DNA of 64,000 nt from Diplonema papillatum (Eukaryota > Euglenozoa > Diplonemea > Diplonemida > Diplonemidae): NCBI GenBank assembly GCA_030068145.1, contig JAPJBO010000106.1:124001-188000 (forward strand), written 5' to 3'. Under the pieces are notes generated by a model that saw only the letters and a list, made by a program, of their open reading frames with translations, had not been told where the DNA came from and made no database searches. The translations under genes and the position numbers were made by a program. Below are positions 29,701-40,545 of the stretch, piece by piece; position 1 is the stretch's first letter, and the number at the start of each line of letters is the position of its first letter.

Positions 29701-32700
29701 ATGTCCAGCGGAAAAGCGAAGCGGAAGCTCGATCCCGCGTCGGATCCGCAGGCGAAGCGGGCGAAGCCGCAGCAGCAGCATGCCAAGCCGCCCGGCAAGC
29801 CAGGCCCCACGACGCCCCCGCCTGGCCGGAGGCTGGCCCAGGCGTCCGCCGGCGCGCAGAAGCAGAACGGATCGGCCGAAAAGCAGCTCAACGGCGCGCC
29901 TCCGAAAAAGCACGACGACGCCCCGCCCGGCGACAAGCCCGGCGCGAAGGACCGAGTGTCCACCCAAGGCCGGACGCGGGCGGATCTGCGCATGAAGATG
30001 ATCGCCGGTGCCGTCGCGGCAAAGGCGGCGGCGTGCGTCGCGGCCGTCGCCGCCTGCGCGCCGCCGGACGGCAAGCGGGCGACGCCCGCCGCCAAGGCGC
30101 TGGGGTCCCCCGCGGTGGTGAGGGAATCGAAGCCCCCCGTCCCCGCGCCGAAGATAAACTGGCTCGAGCAGTCCCCCAGCGGCGCCGCCGCCGACTGGAG
30201 CGAGCTGAACCCAGCCGGGCTGTACCTGGTCGCACCGGTATTCCGCGTCAAGCCGCTGCGAGGGCTTCCCGAGATCGCGCGGAACGACCTGTGGGTGGAC
30301 GCGATTTCGCTCCCCGGATTCGTGTCGATGTACGGGCAGGAGGCGGTGTCCCTGAAGAACCTGCGGAAGCGCACCTTTTTCGGCCTCCTCTCCCGCGCCC
30401 GAGCCGCCCACGCCGCCGGCGACCCCGGCGAAGCCGGTCGGCTGCTGGCATGCGCGGACGACGTGCTGCGAGCCCTGCAAGGCGACGCGTCGGCGCTCGA
30501 GTTTTCGGTCGCAGAGCGTGAGTTCGACGACACTGTCGGCCTGCTGCGCCCCGCCGAAGGGGGGGGGTCCGGTGGCGGTGCGGGGGAAGGGGGGGGAGGA
30601 GGAGGGTCGCCTTCGAAGCAACCCGCCGGGTCGCGCTCGGCCTCGCCGGCGTCCGGCGACTCAAACGACGCGCCGTACGTCCCCGCCGCGGGCAGCGCCG
30701 CGGCGCCCACGCAGCCGGAAACGGCGCCCCAGCCGCAGGCCCACGAGCAGGCGGCGGCGGCGGCGTACCAGGCGCCGTTCCCTCCGTTCGGGTACCCGCC
30801 CATGTTCCCGTTTCCGCCGCACCCGTACGGGTTTGCGCCGCCGGACGCGTTCTTCGGGTACCCGCCGCCCCCGGCGGCGGCGTTCATGCCGCCGCCGCCG
30901 CCTGCGGGCTTCGCGCCGCCGCAGCCGGGGCCGCCGCCGGCTCCGCCGGTGGCGGCGCTGCCCGTCCAGCCGGCAGCGAAGCCGGCCAGCGGTGGCGCCA
31001 ACCCGGGCCCGCCGGCGGGGGCGGCGGCGGGAAGACCGCTGCGGGCGGGCGCCGGGCCGGCGGCACCCCGCAAGCGGGGGGCCGCCGCCGCCGGCCCCGC
31101 CGTCGCGCCCGTCGACTTCGCGGCGCGCCGCCGCGCGCCGCCCCAGCAGCGGCCGGACCCCCCTCCGCAGCAGCAGCAGCAGGCTCCAGACCAGCAGCAG
31201 AAGGTCCCTCCAAACCACCAGCAGCAGAAGGTCCCTCCAAACCACCAGCAGCAGCAGCAGCAGCAGGCTCCAGACCAGCAGCAGAAGGTCCCTCCAAACC
31301 ACCAGCAGCAGAAGGTCCCTCCAAACCACCAGCAGCAGCAGCAGCAGCAGGCTCCAGACCAGCAGCAGAAGGTCCCTCCAAACCACCAGCAGCAGAAGGT
31401 CCCTCCAAACCAGCAGCAGCAGCAGCAGCAGCAGCCGGAGCACGTCAAGCGAAGCCCGTCGCCGGACAACGAGCCGATTGTGGTGGTTCCCAGCACGTTG
31501 GCAGCCCAGCGGGCGGGCTCAGCCCAGTCGTCTCTGCTGGACTACACGTCGGCGTCGGCCACGGCGTCCCCCGAGCGCGACTCATCGCCGGCGGCAGCCC
31601 CCGCCGACCAACCGCGAGGCGGAGCCACCAGCGTCCCGGAATGCAGCGGCGGCGGGAAGCCGGCCGCGCCGGGTCCAGCCGACCAACCCCGCCGCCATTC
31701 GTCCGATTTCGCTTCCCCGTCGCTTCCGGAGGCTGCCCCGTCGGCACCGACCAACGGCACCGTTGACCAGCCAGCGGAGGGCGGCTCGGCTTCGGCTCCA
31801 TCGTCGCTTGAAAAAGCTGGGCAGGCGGCCGCGAACAGCGCCGCCGGCAAGCGTCAACCGCCCGGTGACAACCCGCGATCACCGCCCAGCGACCCGGCTG
31901 CCTTAGCTTCGGCAATGCCGAAGGAAGCCGATGCGACGGCAGCACGCAACACCGCTGAACAGTATCCACCACCTCATAGCAACGCGCGGTCACCGTACGA
32001 CGATCCATCCAGATTCGCCTCTTCGTTACCGACGCAGAAGGCCGAGTCGATGGCAACGTCCAACGGCGCTGCACAACCACCACGTATCGATCCATCTGCC
32101 GCCGCGTCTTCGTTACCGAAGGAAGCCGACTCAATGACAGCGCCTAACAACACCGTTGCAGGATATCAACCCCGTGGCCCCCCGCAGCCACCGTACAGCG
32201 ATCAATCTGCCATCTCTTCGTTGCCGAAGGAAGCCGACTCAATGACAGCGCCTAACAACACCACCGTTGCAGGGTACCAACCCCGTGGCCCCCCGCAGCC
32301 ACCGTACAGCAATCAATCTGCCATCTCTTCGTTGCCGAAGGAAGCCGACTCGACGACAGCGTCCAACAGCACCGCCGACCCGTGTCAACGCCCGCAGCCA
32401 CAGAAAAGCGACCGACCCGAACCCGCGCTGCCGACGGGAGCCGACTCAACGGCAGGGCCTTACAGCAACGCTGGACAGTATGAACCGTACGGCGAGGAGT
32501 CTGCCTTTCCTTCATTGCCGAAGGAAGCTGATTCGACAGCGTCTTACAGCCGTGCTGACCAGTATCAACCCCGAGACCGCCCGCAGCCGCCGAACAGCGC
32601 CCGACCCGCCCTCGCCGACTCAACGGCAGCGTCTTACGGCACCGCCGACCAGTATCAGCCTCGTGACCGCCAGCAGCCGCCGCAAAGCGACCGACCCGCC

Positions 32701-33591
32701 GCCCCAGCCCCTTCGCCGAAGAGAACCGACTCAACGACAGCGTCTTATAGCAACGATGAACAGTATCAACCATACGGCGATAAGTCTGCCTTCTCTTCAT
32801 TGCCGAAAGAAGCCGGCTCTACGGCAGCGTCTTACAGCAACGCTGAACAGTATCAACCATACGGCGATATGTCTGCCTTCTCTTCATTGCCGAAAGAAGC
32901 CGACTCAACGGCAGCGTCTTACAGCAACGATGAACAGTATCAACCGTACGGCGATAAGTCTGCCTTCTCTTTGTTGCCGAAGGAAGCCGACTCGACGACA
33001 GCATCTTACAGCACCGCTGGCCAGTATCAACCCCGAGACCGTCCGCAGCCACCGAAAAGCGACCGACCCGCCCCCTCCCCTTCGCTGCCGAAGGGAGCCG
33101 ACGCGAAGGCGGCGGGCCCTGCCGGCGGGAAAAAGGCGGCAGCCCTCAAAGCGGCGTCGATCATCAAGGCCGTCGACCTCACCCGCCTCAAGAAGCGGCG
33201 CGCGGACGAAACCCCGCGCGGGGCTGCGGACGGCGCCGGCGGCCCGGCGATGCCTCCAGCCGACCCCGAACCGCCCGCGAAGCGTAGCGAGCCGGCGCCC
33301 AAGCCGGCAGGCGCGGATGCCGGAGAAGCCAGCGACGAGGACGTGTACGTGCCCGTGTCCATACCGGCGGCAGACGCGTCCGCGCACACCTCGACCTCAA
33401 GCAAACCCGATACGTCCTCCAGGTTCGCCAGCTACCGGCCGCCGCCCCGACCAGATCCACCCAACGGCGAATCCCCAGCGGTGAGCGCAGCGCGAACTTC
33501 GCAACGAGAGTATGCTCCATGTCATCTATCCGAGGGGGTGTGGTGGTGGTGGACGGGTGGGGGTGGTTTTAGCTCAAACCTCATGGGGTAA
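29701..33591 (+). CDS. Large disordered repeat-rich protein, probably nuclear
   Basis: 1296 aa from ATG 29701 (the sequence context repeats at the pseudocopy 29190, supporting this start). The N-terminus is basic, with KRKLD and AKRAKPQ NLS-like strings. Residues ~150-282 are the only globular-looking part (INWLEQSP to FDDTVGLLR). A Gly linker, a Pro/Ala/Tyr-rich segment (~330-487) and three Gln-rich repeats of KVPPNHQQQ plus QAPDQQ (31184-31437) follow. A long array of diverged ~38-residue repeats with SSLPKEADS and YQPYGD or YQPRDRPQ cores covers ~32000-33110. The C-terminus has a basic patch (LTRLKKRRADE) and an acidic DEDVYVPV. Function unknown. A possible donor GCG|GTGAGC at ~33480 means the last ~36 residues, including a WWWW run, may be intron. 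Confidence 0.75.
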   Translation: MSSGKAKRKLDPASDPQAKRAKPQQQHAKPPGKPGPTTPPPGRRLAQASAGAQKQNGSAEKQLNGAPPKKHDDAPPGDKPGAKDRVSTQGRTRADLRMKMIAGAVAAKAAACVAAVAACAPPDGKRATPAAKALGSPAVVRESKPPVPAPKINWLEQSPSGAAADWSELNPAGLYLVAPVFRVKPLRGLPEIARNDLWVDAISLPGFVSMYGQEAVSLKNLRKRTFFGLLSRARAAHAAGDPGEAGRLLACADDVLRALQGDASALEFSVAEREFDDTVGLLRPAEGGGSGGGAGEGGGGGGSPSKQPAGSRSASPASGDSNDAPYVPAAGSAAAPTQPETAPQPQAHEQAAAAAYQAPFPPFGYPPMFPFPPHPYGFAPPDAFFGYPPPPAAAFMPPPPPAGFAPPQPGPPPAPPVAALPVQPAAKPASGGANPGPPAGAAAGRPLRAGAGPAAPRKRGAAAAGPAVAPVDFAARRRAPPQQRPDPPPQQQQQAPDQQQKVPPNHQQQKVPPNHQQQQQQQAPDQQQKVPPNHQQQKVPPNHQQQQQQQAPDQQQKVPPNHQQQKVPPNQQQQQQQQPEHVKRSPSPDNEPIVVVPSTLAAQRAGSAQSSLLDYTSASATASPERDSSPAAAPADQPRGGATSVPECSGGGKPAAPGPADQPRRHSSDFASPSLPEAAPSAPTNGTVDQPAEGGSASAPSSLEKAGQAAANSAAGKRQPPGDNPRSPPSDPAALASAMPKEADATAARNTAEQYPPPHSNARSPYDDPSRFASSLPTQKAESMATSNGAAQPPRIDPSAAASSLPKEADSMTAPNNTVAGYQPRGPPQPPYSDQSAISSLPKEADSMTAPNNTTVAGYQPRGPPQPPYSNQSAISSLPKEADSTTASNSTADPCQRPQPQKSDRPEPALPTGADSTAGPYSNAGQYEPYGEESAFPSLPKEADSTASYSRADQYQPRDRPQPPNSARPALADSTAASYGTADQYQPRDRQQPPQSDRPAAPAPSPKRTDSTTASYSNDEQYQPYGDKSAFSSLPKEAGSTAASYSNAEQYQPYGDMSAFSSLPKEADSTAASYSNDEQYQPYGDKSAFSLLPKEADSTTASYSTAGQYQPRDRPQPPKSDRPAPSPSLPKGADAKAAGPAGGKKAAALKAASIIKAVDLTRLKKRRADETPRGAADGAGGPAMPPADPEPPAKRSEPAPKPAGADAGEASDEDVYVPVSIPAADASAHTSTSSKPDTSSRFASYRPPPRPDPPNGESPAVSAARTSQREYAPCHLSEGVWWWWTGGGGFSSNLMG

Positions 33592-33737
33592 GAGAGAGGC
33601 CCCTCTCTCTCTCTTTTTTACGGAGTCTCAGCTAGTCGGCAAAATATGCATGAGAAGCAGCTTTTACTTTTTGAAAGTGTGCCTAAAGGGGGTTGGGCAG
33701 AAAAATCTCGCAGTACGGTGCAGCATGTGATATATGA
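33592..33737. other. Short spacer with CT run
   Basis: CT-rich tract at ~33603-33615 and a weak copy of the ATGCATGAGAAGCAG module. No gene. Confidence 0.4.
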
Positions 33738-34029
33738 AAACGTCTCTACTTTGGTCGAACCGAGCTGGAGTTCGGACACTGCGCCGTGCTTTTCGTCTTC
33801 GTTCTCATTGCGATGGCCGTCGGCTGGGCGTTGTGGTCTGAAGACTACGCGACTTTAAGATTAAAGACGAGTATGCCGTCAACTACGGCCCGATCTTCCT
33901 GGTCGTTGGATTCGTCTTTGGGCTGGCCAACGTCATCATTCTACAAGGCGGCGGTCCGCCGCGAGACGAGCTCACCCGCCGGCCAGAGCGCCCGCTGCAG
34001 CACCAACTCCGGTGCCGCCACTCACTGTA
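33738..34029 (+). pseudogene. Membrane-protein fragment with a frameshift
   Basis: One frame (33738-~33848) encodes a hydrophobic segment, VLFVFVLIAMAVGWALW followed by SEDYA. The next (33851-34029) continues DFKIKDEYAVNYGPIF and a second hydrophobic segment, LVVGFVFGLANVIIL, ending in a stop. Restoring continuity needs a one-base shift near 33850, so this is a broken two-helix fragment. The family is not recognised. It abuts or overlaps the LINE tail from ~33946. Confidence 0.45.
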
Positions 34030-34170
34030 GCAGAGCCGCAACCTGCAGCGCGCCTCCGGAGCGACTAACGCCCGTCGTAGCAGCGCGAAGAGAAGTGAGG
34101 TGACCGGAAAGATCCCCGGAGAGATGGTTCCTGCACTCTAACTCGTCTCTCTCTCTCTCTCTCTCTCTGA
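33946..34170 (+). mobile_element. 5'-truncated LINE tail
   Basis: Carries the family 3' UTR: GGAGAGATGGTTCCTGC, ACTCTAACTCG and (CT)n to ~34169. The upstream part (CACCCGCCGGCCAGA, CTAACGCCCGTCGTAGCA) is related to the tail of the 13 kb element. Confidence 0.75.
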
Positions 34171-35235
34171 TTCTTGTCGTTTCAGGCATTCTGAAGAGCA
34201 GGACGCCTACAACGCCTCCAGTGGGCGAAGACGCGTCATAAAGGGATCAACGCGAACCAGCGCGAACAGCTAAATATTCTGAACCGAAGTGCCACGATAC
34301 TTTTCCTATGGGCCCCGGGGTTCCCCATTCACTACCGCAGATACGGTACGCAGTATACGATACATTGGAGGAACCTTTACGACAATGGTCACCCGGAGGT
34401 TTCCTGGTCCTCCAATGTTGGTGCCAGAAAGCCTAAAAACCTCGTGAGATCGAACCATGCACTGGGCAACCCTCCGTCTGTAAGGGGCTAACGTTTGATC
34501 GATTCCGGGACTTTCAAAGTCGCTGGGTGCCCCAACGAACCCCCAAACACCTAAAGTCGACCGTTGGGCATCCACAGATCCGACCAAACGTCTGGGAGTG
34601 CGGGCCTTTCTCCAGAGGGGTCTCGCGCACTCGAACGCGACTTACTTCGGCAAAAAAAAAGATACACGCACACGTACACTTGCTGCCACTGCAGCAGATA
34701 CGATACGGCTTGAAAGAACCTTTACGACAATGGTCACCCGGAGACTACAAAACCCCGGATCCCTAAGCGAACTTGCAATTTGTCTGTACGTGCCGGTTGA
34801 TCGTTCTCCCACTTGTATTTACCCTAGGTAAGGAATTCTGATCAACCACCAAAACACGCTGCCTACGTCTTTTTAGCCTGCACAATACATTGAAGGGCAA
34901 CCCACAAGATTGTTAGTACTAAAAGTCTGTCACAAGGCGGGGAGGTGGCGTCACTCACCCACTCACCTTTATCTAGGAGGCAACCGGATCCAGGCTTAAG
35001 CTCCGTTTTCGCCTCAGAGAAAAGACGTGTGGTCCACATGTGGGCGCTTAAGGTTCGAGGGAACAAAACCTTTCCCCCTCCTATGTGCGGCGGGCAAAAA
35101 GAAAATAGCCCCACTACTACTGGACTTGGCAAGCCCTGATCGGGATCCCGAAGCGAACTTACACTCTACAAAAACAGGGCGCCGCCCGACGCTGCCGACG
35201 GAAGCAGCGCGAAGCGCGGAGGCAGCGAGAAGGAC
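34171..35235. other. Intergenic with several recurrent modules
   Basis: 34333-34400 and 34663-34777 are copies of the GATACG...TTTACGACAATGGTCACCCGG module. 35140-35170 is its terminal part (CGAAGCGAACTTACACTC), 66 bases upstream of the next ATG. 34808-34925 is an inverted copy of the repeat at 46316-46420 (GAATTCTGATCAACCACC, GACGTCTTTTTAGCC-like, GTATTG). No intact gene. Confidence 0.55.
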
Positions 35236-37182
35236 ATGCCCGCCGGCCGCGCCGCCGCCGCTGACGGGGCGGGCGGCGCGCTGCGGCCGCCGGCGCGGCA
35301 GGCGGAGTCGCTGTTCGGGCCACCGCCGCCGACCCTGCGGGAAAGGGGCGGGTTCTCGTGGCCGTCCCGGCCGCAGCCGCCGCCGCGCCACTTCGACAGC
35401 CCCCTCGACACCGTACTGGGCGGGAGCGCCAAGACGCAGGGCACATCACCGGGCAAGCCGACGATCCAAAGCCCTGCAGTCTCCTCCCCTCGAAATCCAC
35501 GGAGGCAGCCCGGGAGCCGCTTCACAGGCCCCGACACCAGCAGCACCGACGGCCCCACCGAGCCAAGGTGGAATTCGAATTCAAAGATCGACGACACACC
35601 CCCCACCAGGGAAGATTCAGCAGCCTCCTCTCTCCCTCGAAACGCGCGGCCGAAGGCAGCCGGCCGCTTCGACGCTCGCCCGGAGCCGAAGTGGGACGCG
35701 GAAGCCAGGAACGACGGCTCGACCCCCAGGGAAGATTCAGCGGCGGTTGCCCAGAGTAAGCGCACGAGGCCGAAGGCAGCCGGCCGCTTCGACACCCGCC
35801 TCGAATCGAAGTGGGGCGCGAGCGCCGCCGACGACGACACATCCCCTACCAGGGAAGAGCCAGCGACCGTAGAGAGCCCGCCAGTCTCATCCCTCCCGCG
35901 CAACGCAAGGCCACAGGCGTCCGGCCGCTTCGACATCCGCTCCGAATCGAAGTGGGGCGCGAACACCGCCAACGACGACACACTCCCCACCAAGAAAGAG
36001 CCAGCGCCGGTAGAGAGCCCGACAGCCTCATCCCTCCCGCGCGACGTAAGACCGCAGGGGACCGGTCGCTTCGACATCCGCCCCGAACCCACGTGGGCGG
36101 CCGCGGCCGCCAGGACCGACGCCGGGGAAGAGTCGGCGCCGGCTGCGTCGGATACCGGGGCAGACAACCCGCTGGTGGTCCCCCCCGCCCCTGGCAACTA
36201 TGCGGGCACGCGGCGGAAACGGAACCCGCCCCCGAAGCCCGCCGAAGCCGTGCCCGACTCGCCGCCCCGCTTCCCGGAGCCGGTGAAGGTGGAGCCGCCC
36301 GACGAGCCACCTGCCGAACCCGCAAACGGGAGCAAAGCGCCCGCGCCTGCCAAGGCCAGGAGCCCACCCCCCGGCAAGCGGAATCTGCCCCGCCTCGCCC
36401 CGCTGGCGGACCCGTCGGCCGACGCCTTTGCGACTACGTTCGCAGGGTACCCGAACGGGCCGTACGACAAGCCCTTCGTCCCCCAGGGGACTTCCGAGAT
36501 CTTGAAGCCGGGCTTGCTGTGTTTCGCGGGCGAGCCGACCGACACGTTCCAGCTCGCGAACGTGAAGGAAGAGCCCCGCGACACTTCTCCGCCGGTGGCG
36601 CGGAAGAAGAAGGGCAAGGCGCTGCTGCCCGCGCTGTCGACCAGCCGCAGCGTCGAGCCCTTGGTCAAGATCGAGCCGGGGAGCCTCCTCGGCCCTCCGC
36701 CGCCCGCGACGCCCCGCGGCAAGGCGGGCGGCGCCCCGGCGGCGGACGAGCCGCCGACGCCGCCGCCGCTGCCGTTCCTGATGGACTTCGACGCATACGA
36801 GTACGCAACTCCGTCGTACGCGCCGCAGCACGTCGCGTACGACGTCCACATGTCGGCGGGGCCTGCGGCGGGCGGCTGGACGCCGGCCGCGTCGGCGAAG
36901 AAACGTCCGCTCGACTGGGGGATCGACAGCCCGGCCCTGCCGCCGCCGCCGACCAACAAGCGGCGGGACACCGGCTGGTACCCGTACGCCTCCGCCGCCC
37001 CCGCCGCGAAGGACGAGTTCGCGCCGGCGGCGTGGGGCGACCCGACGCCGCCGGAGCTGCCGCCGCTGCCGTTCGACTACAGCCCGCAGTTTCCCATGCC
37101 ACCCGGCATGCCCGGCCTGCCCGAGTCGCCGCCTTTCCCGTCGGCGGCGCCTCCCCCTTTGCCGCGCGACATGGGCGTGTGA
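35236..37182 (+). CDS. Disordered Pro-rich protein with RFD-KW repeats and SUMO-type motifs
   Basis: 648 aa from ATG 35236. After a Pro-rich start (SLFGPPPPTL), five diverged ~45-residue repeats carry the core SSLPRNARPKAAGRFD, then EPKW or ESKWGA, then a Thr-Pro/Glu linker (~35505-36110). Three PsiKxE sites, each followed by Pro, are present: VKVEPP (aa 350), VKEEP (aa 443) and VKIEP (aa 477), which are typical sumoylation consensus sites. RRKRNPPPK and KKKGKALLP are NLS-like. The C-terminus is Pro/Tyr/Met-rich. No catalytic domain. Shared SSLPK/SSLPR repeat cores suggest a distant relation to the 29701 gene product. Probably a nuclear scaffold or regulator, but this is inference from composition. 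Confidence 0.7.
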   Translation: MPAGRAAAADGAGGALRPPARQAESLFGPPPPTLRERGGFSWPSRPQPPPRHFDSPLDTVLGGSAKTQGTSPGKPTIQSPAVSSPRNPRRQPGSRFTGPDTSSTDGPTEPRWNSNSKIDDTPPTREDSAASSLPRNARPKAAGRFDARPEPKWDAEARNDGSTPREDSAAVAQSKRTRPKAAGRFDTRLESKWGASAADDDTSPTREEPATVESPPVSSLPRNARPQASGRFDIRSESKWGANTANDDTLPTKKEPAPVESPTASSLPRDVRPQGTGRFDIRPEPTWAAAAARTDAGEESAPAASDTGADNPLVVPPAPGNYAGTRRKRNPPPKPAEAVPDSPPRFPEPVKVEPPDEPPAEPANGSKAPAPAKARSPPPGKRNLPRLAPLADPSADAFATTFAGYPNGPYDKPFVPQGTSEILKPGLLCFAGEPTDTFQLANVKEEPRDTSPPVARKKKGKALLPALSTSRSVEPLVKIEPGSLLGPPPPATPRGKAGGAPAADEPPTPPPLPFLMDFDAYEYATPSYAPQHVAYDVHMSAGPAAGGWTPAASAKKRPLDWGIDSPALPPPPTNKRRDTGWYPYASAAPAAKDEFAPAAWGDPTPPELPPLPFDYSPQFPMPPGMPGLPESPPFPSAAPPPLPRDMGV

Positions 37183-39230
37183 CCCGACCTACAACAATCG
37201 GCCCGTTTGCGTGCATTCGAAGGCGTAGATGCCTTCCTTCAATGTACTTATGCATCCGGGTCGACACCGGACGTTTGGAATTCCGGGGCCACGCATTTGT
37301 AGTGGTTTGTCCCATGTTTGAAGTGTGAGTGGCGTTCGTGCTGCATTCACGTGGCATTGACGTATGTGTCCACGCTTACCACAAGCGGACGGCGCGCATC
37401 ACCCTGTGCTGCGAGCTGCGGCGAACAGCGACGATTTCGTAGAAAAGTCAGTTTCTTCTATTTTCCCTTTCTTTTTTCTTCTCTTTTTAGTACTGAGCGG
37501 GGTTGCCCTACAATGTACTACGAAGGGTTTAAAAAAAAAAAAAAGACGTAAGGTAGCGTGTTTTGGGGGTTGACCAGAATTCTTCACCTGGAAAAAAATG
37601 GAGCAGGGAGGGATTATCCGGCATGGTTAAAAAACATTCGCCAGCGACACGGAGGCTAGAGGACCCGCAAGACCCACAGGTGGGGTCTACAACAAAGTGG
37701 CGAAGCAGCAACACTCCCACGAAGGTCGCGCACCAGGATTACAGGTCATCAAAAAAACCTCGCTCAACGCGGAAAAAAAAATCTCTCCGGCCATGCTACA
37801 GACTTTTTAACCATGCTTTTCCCGAATTTCAGGGATTAGAATAATCCCTGGAGCAGGGCAGTGTTCGCGCTAAGGAAACAAAGCGGCTGATTGCAGCCGG
37901 AAAGAAAATTCTTGAAGCGGCGGAAAGAAAATTCTTGACCGGCTGATAATCAGCCGGCTGATATTTGGAAGGTCTGCCGATCAGAAAGGTTTCACGACAA
38001 CATCCGCTCCATGGGCGGCATATCCAAAGCATACTCTTGAAAATCGGCTGATTTTGTGCGAGTCTGCTGGTAAAAAAAGGGCTCGAAATGTAATCAGCCG
38101 GCAAGGCGGCTGATCGCGCGCACACTGGAGCAGGGGTGAAAAGCAAAAAAAAAACGAGTACGTGAGCGATCAACCGGCACGCACGAACAAAACGAAGCGC
38201 CTGTCTGTATTTGGTGGTACCGTTGTACTGAAGAGCAGATTCCGGAACAGTGGATGCGCATGGAGAAGGCGAAACGAAGCCGACCACAGAGTGCGCGTTC
38301 AGGAGCGCGACGAATAAGCAATCTTTTACCTTGTCATCATCTTCACTATGGTCGCTCGTCGTTTCGTTCATCACTGCGCGAATCGGACTCCGGGATGGTT
38401 GTTGCCGCGCCAGGCTCCCCACGAGAGGCGCCGACTCCGTTGGGCAATCCTTTCGTGACATCCCCACTCCCCCAATCCCCCAGCATTTCTGACCCTCCGT
38501 GGGACCTACATTAAACCTCGCTTCATATTTTTTCGTTTTCTGGCAGTTTTCATTAGTAGGCGGCCGACCCCTGTTGTCCTCCGCGCTCGTTCTCGCTGAA
38601 CCCATCACCTCACGTTCTGGCAACGCAATTGGATCTCTCGGACCGCACTCCTCAGTCCTCATTTTGCAACGCGTTCGTCTCTCTCCCCTTTTCTGAATGA
38701 GACGCCTTCTTGCATCGCCAGACGGAAATGTCGTGCACAATGCGGAAGAAGTGCCACGGCTGCATGGCGCAACCGCCCTGCTTAGATCCCGCGCAAGTGC
38801 AAAAAAATCCTCAAGAACGCGTTTTTGTCTCCGTCAGTCTGCGTATCTGACTGAACGACTACGAGAGCATCACGGTAGCCATGGCAGATCGAGAAAGCCA
38901 TGCATGACAAATTACCGAACGTGTATCCGAATGGACGAGGGAAGGCAGACAGATCAAAACGCCATCGAAAATGAGAATTGCGAAGTTCTCTCCGGTACTG
39001 GATGGTTGACCACAGAAGCAAAAGAAAAGTCCGGTACTGGATGGTTGACCACAGAAGCAAGAAAAGAAGACCTTGCTGTTTCGGCAGCTCGCCAACAAAA
39101 TCCGACGTTTCTGCCTCGAAATGGAAAGAGTCCAGATCATCGAGAGTTCTGTTCCGCAGAAAGTAGCTCATTGCCGTGCTTGACTGTGCTAATTGATACT
39201 CTTCGCCCTCCACCCGGTTGCCGGCGACAA
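37183..39230. other. Intergenic with small inverted repeats, no gene
   Basis: 37480-37580 is a diverged copy of the repeat at 46316. 37597-37640 and 37800-37860 are inverted copies of each other (GGGATTAT, GCATGGTTAAAAA), a likely small MITE. 37870-38120 repeats GGCTGAT/ATCAGCC. 38995-39070 holds a 2x tandem of TCCGGTACTGGATGGTTGAC plus ACAGAAGCA. No coding pattern was recognised. Confidence 0.5.
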
Positions 39231-40545
39231 GTTTGGGAGCCCAAGTTTGGGAACTGAAGTTTTGGAACCCAGCGGGACAACCATACCGCCAAGTGGGATG
39301 GACAACAATCCCATCAAGTGGTCATCCCGTAACGTGTTTACCCCGTCACGTTTGTATCCCATCACGTGTGTATCCCGTCACGTGTTTATCCCGTCACGTG
39401 GAATTCCCGGCAGTCCCGTCACGTGTTTATCACGTCAAGTCGGACGAGTGCCAAGTAGAAAGGGACAACAATCCCGTCAAGTGGAACGGGACAACAATCC
39501 CGTCAAGTAGAAGGGACAACAATCCCGTCAAGTGGAACGTGACAACAATCCCGTCAAGTGGAACGTGACAACAATCCCGTCAAGTAGAAAGGGACAACAA
39601 TCCCGTCAAGTAGAAAGGGACAACAATCCCGTCAAGTAGAAAGGGACAACAATCCCGTCAAGTAGAAAGGGACAACAATCCCGTCAAGTGGAACGGGACA
39701 ACAATCCCGTCAAGTGGAACGTGACAACAATCCCGTCAAGTAGAAAGGGACAACAATCCCGTCAAGTAGAAAGGGACAACAATCCCGTCAAGTGGAACGT
39801 GACAACAATCCCGTCAAGTGGAACGTGACAACAATCCCGTCAAGTGGAACGTGACAACAATCCCGTCAAGTAGAAAGGGACAACAATCCCGTCAAGTAGA
39901 AAGGGACAACAATCCCGTCAAGTAGAAAGGGACAACAATCCCGTCAAGTAGAAAGGGACAACAATCCCGTCAAGTAGAAAGGGACAACAATCCCGTCAAG
40001 TGGAACGGGACAACAATCCCGTCAAGTAGAAAGGGACAACAATCCCGTCAAGTAGAAAGGGACAACAATCCCGTCAAGTGGAACGGGACAACAATCCCGT
40101 CAAGTAGAAAGGGACAACAATCCCGTCAAGTGGAACGGGACAACAATCCCGTCAAGTAGAAAGGGACAACAATCCCGTCAAGTAGAAAGGGACAACAATC
40201 CCGTCAAGTAGAAAGGGACAACAATCCCGTCAAGTAGAAAGGGACAACAATCCCGTCAAGTGGAACGGGACAACAATCCCGTCAAGTGGAACGGGACAAC
40301 AATCCCGTCAAGTAGAAAGGGACAACAATCCCGTCAAGTAGAAAGGGACAACAATCCCGTCAAGTAGAAAGGGACAACAATCCCGTCAAGTAGAAAGGGA
40401 CAACAATCCCGTCAAGTAGAAAGGGACAACAATCCCGTCAAGTAGAAAGGGACAACAATCCCGTCAAATTCAACGTGACAACAATCCCGTCAAGTGGAAC
40501 TAGACAACAATCCCGTCAAGTGGAACGGGACAACAATCCCGTCCC
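39231..40545. repeat. 26-bp satellite array preceded by a 16-bp CACGTG array
   Basis: 39320-39440 has ~6 irregular copies of CCCGTCACGTGTTTAT. From ~39455 to 40545 there are ~42 copies of a 26-bp unit with invariant core CAATCCCGTCAAGT and a variable linker of three types: TAGAAAGGGA, TGGAACGGGA and TGGAACGTGA. The types occur in runs and are interspersed, which reflects past unequal exchange. Non-coding. Confidence 0.95.

Noticed and set aside
29625-31496. Very long Cys/Gly-rich minus-strand frame opposite the 29701 gene
   Set aside because: It is the complement of the Gln/Pro/Ala-codon repeats of the plus-strand gene. GC-rich low-complexity DNA leaves all frames open, and the plus-strand frame has the duplicated start and longer extent.
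39455-40545. Regular array that could be mistaken for a CRISPR
   Set aside because: The units are contiguous 26-bp repeats with no unique spacers, in a eukaryotic context with introns.
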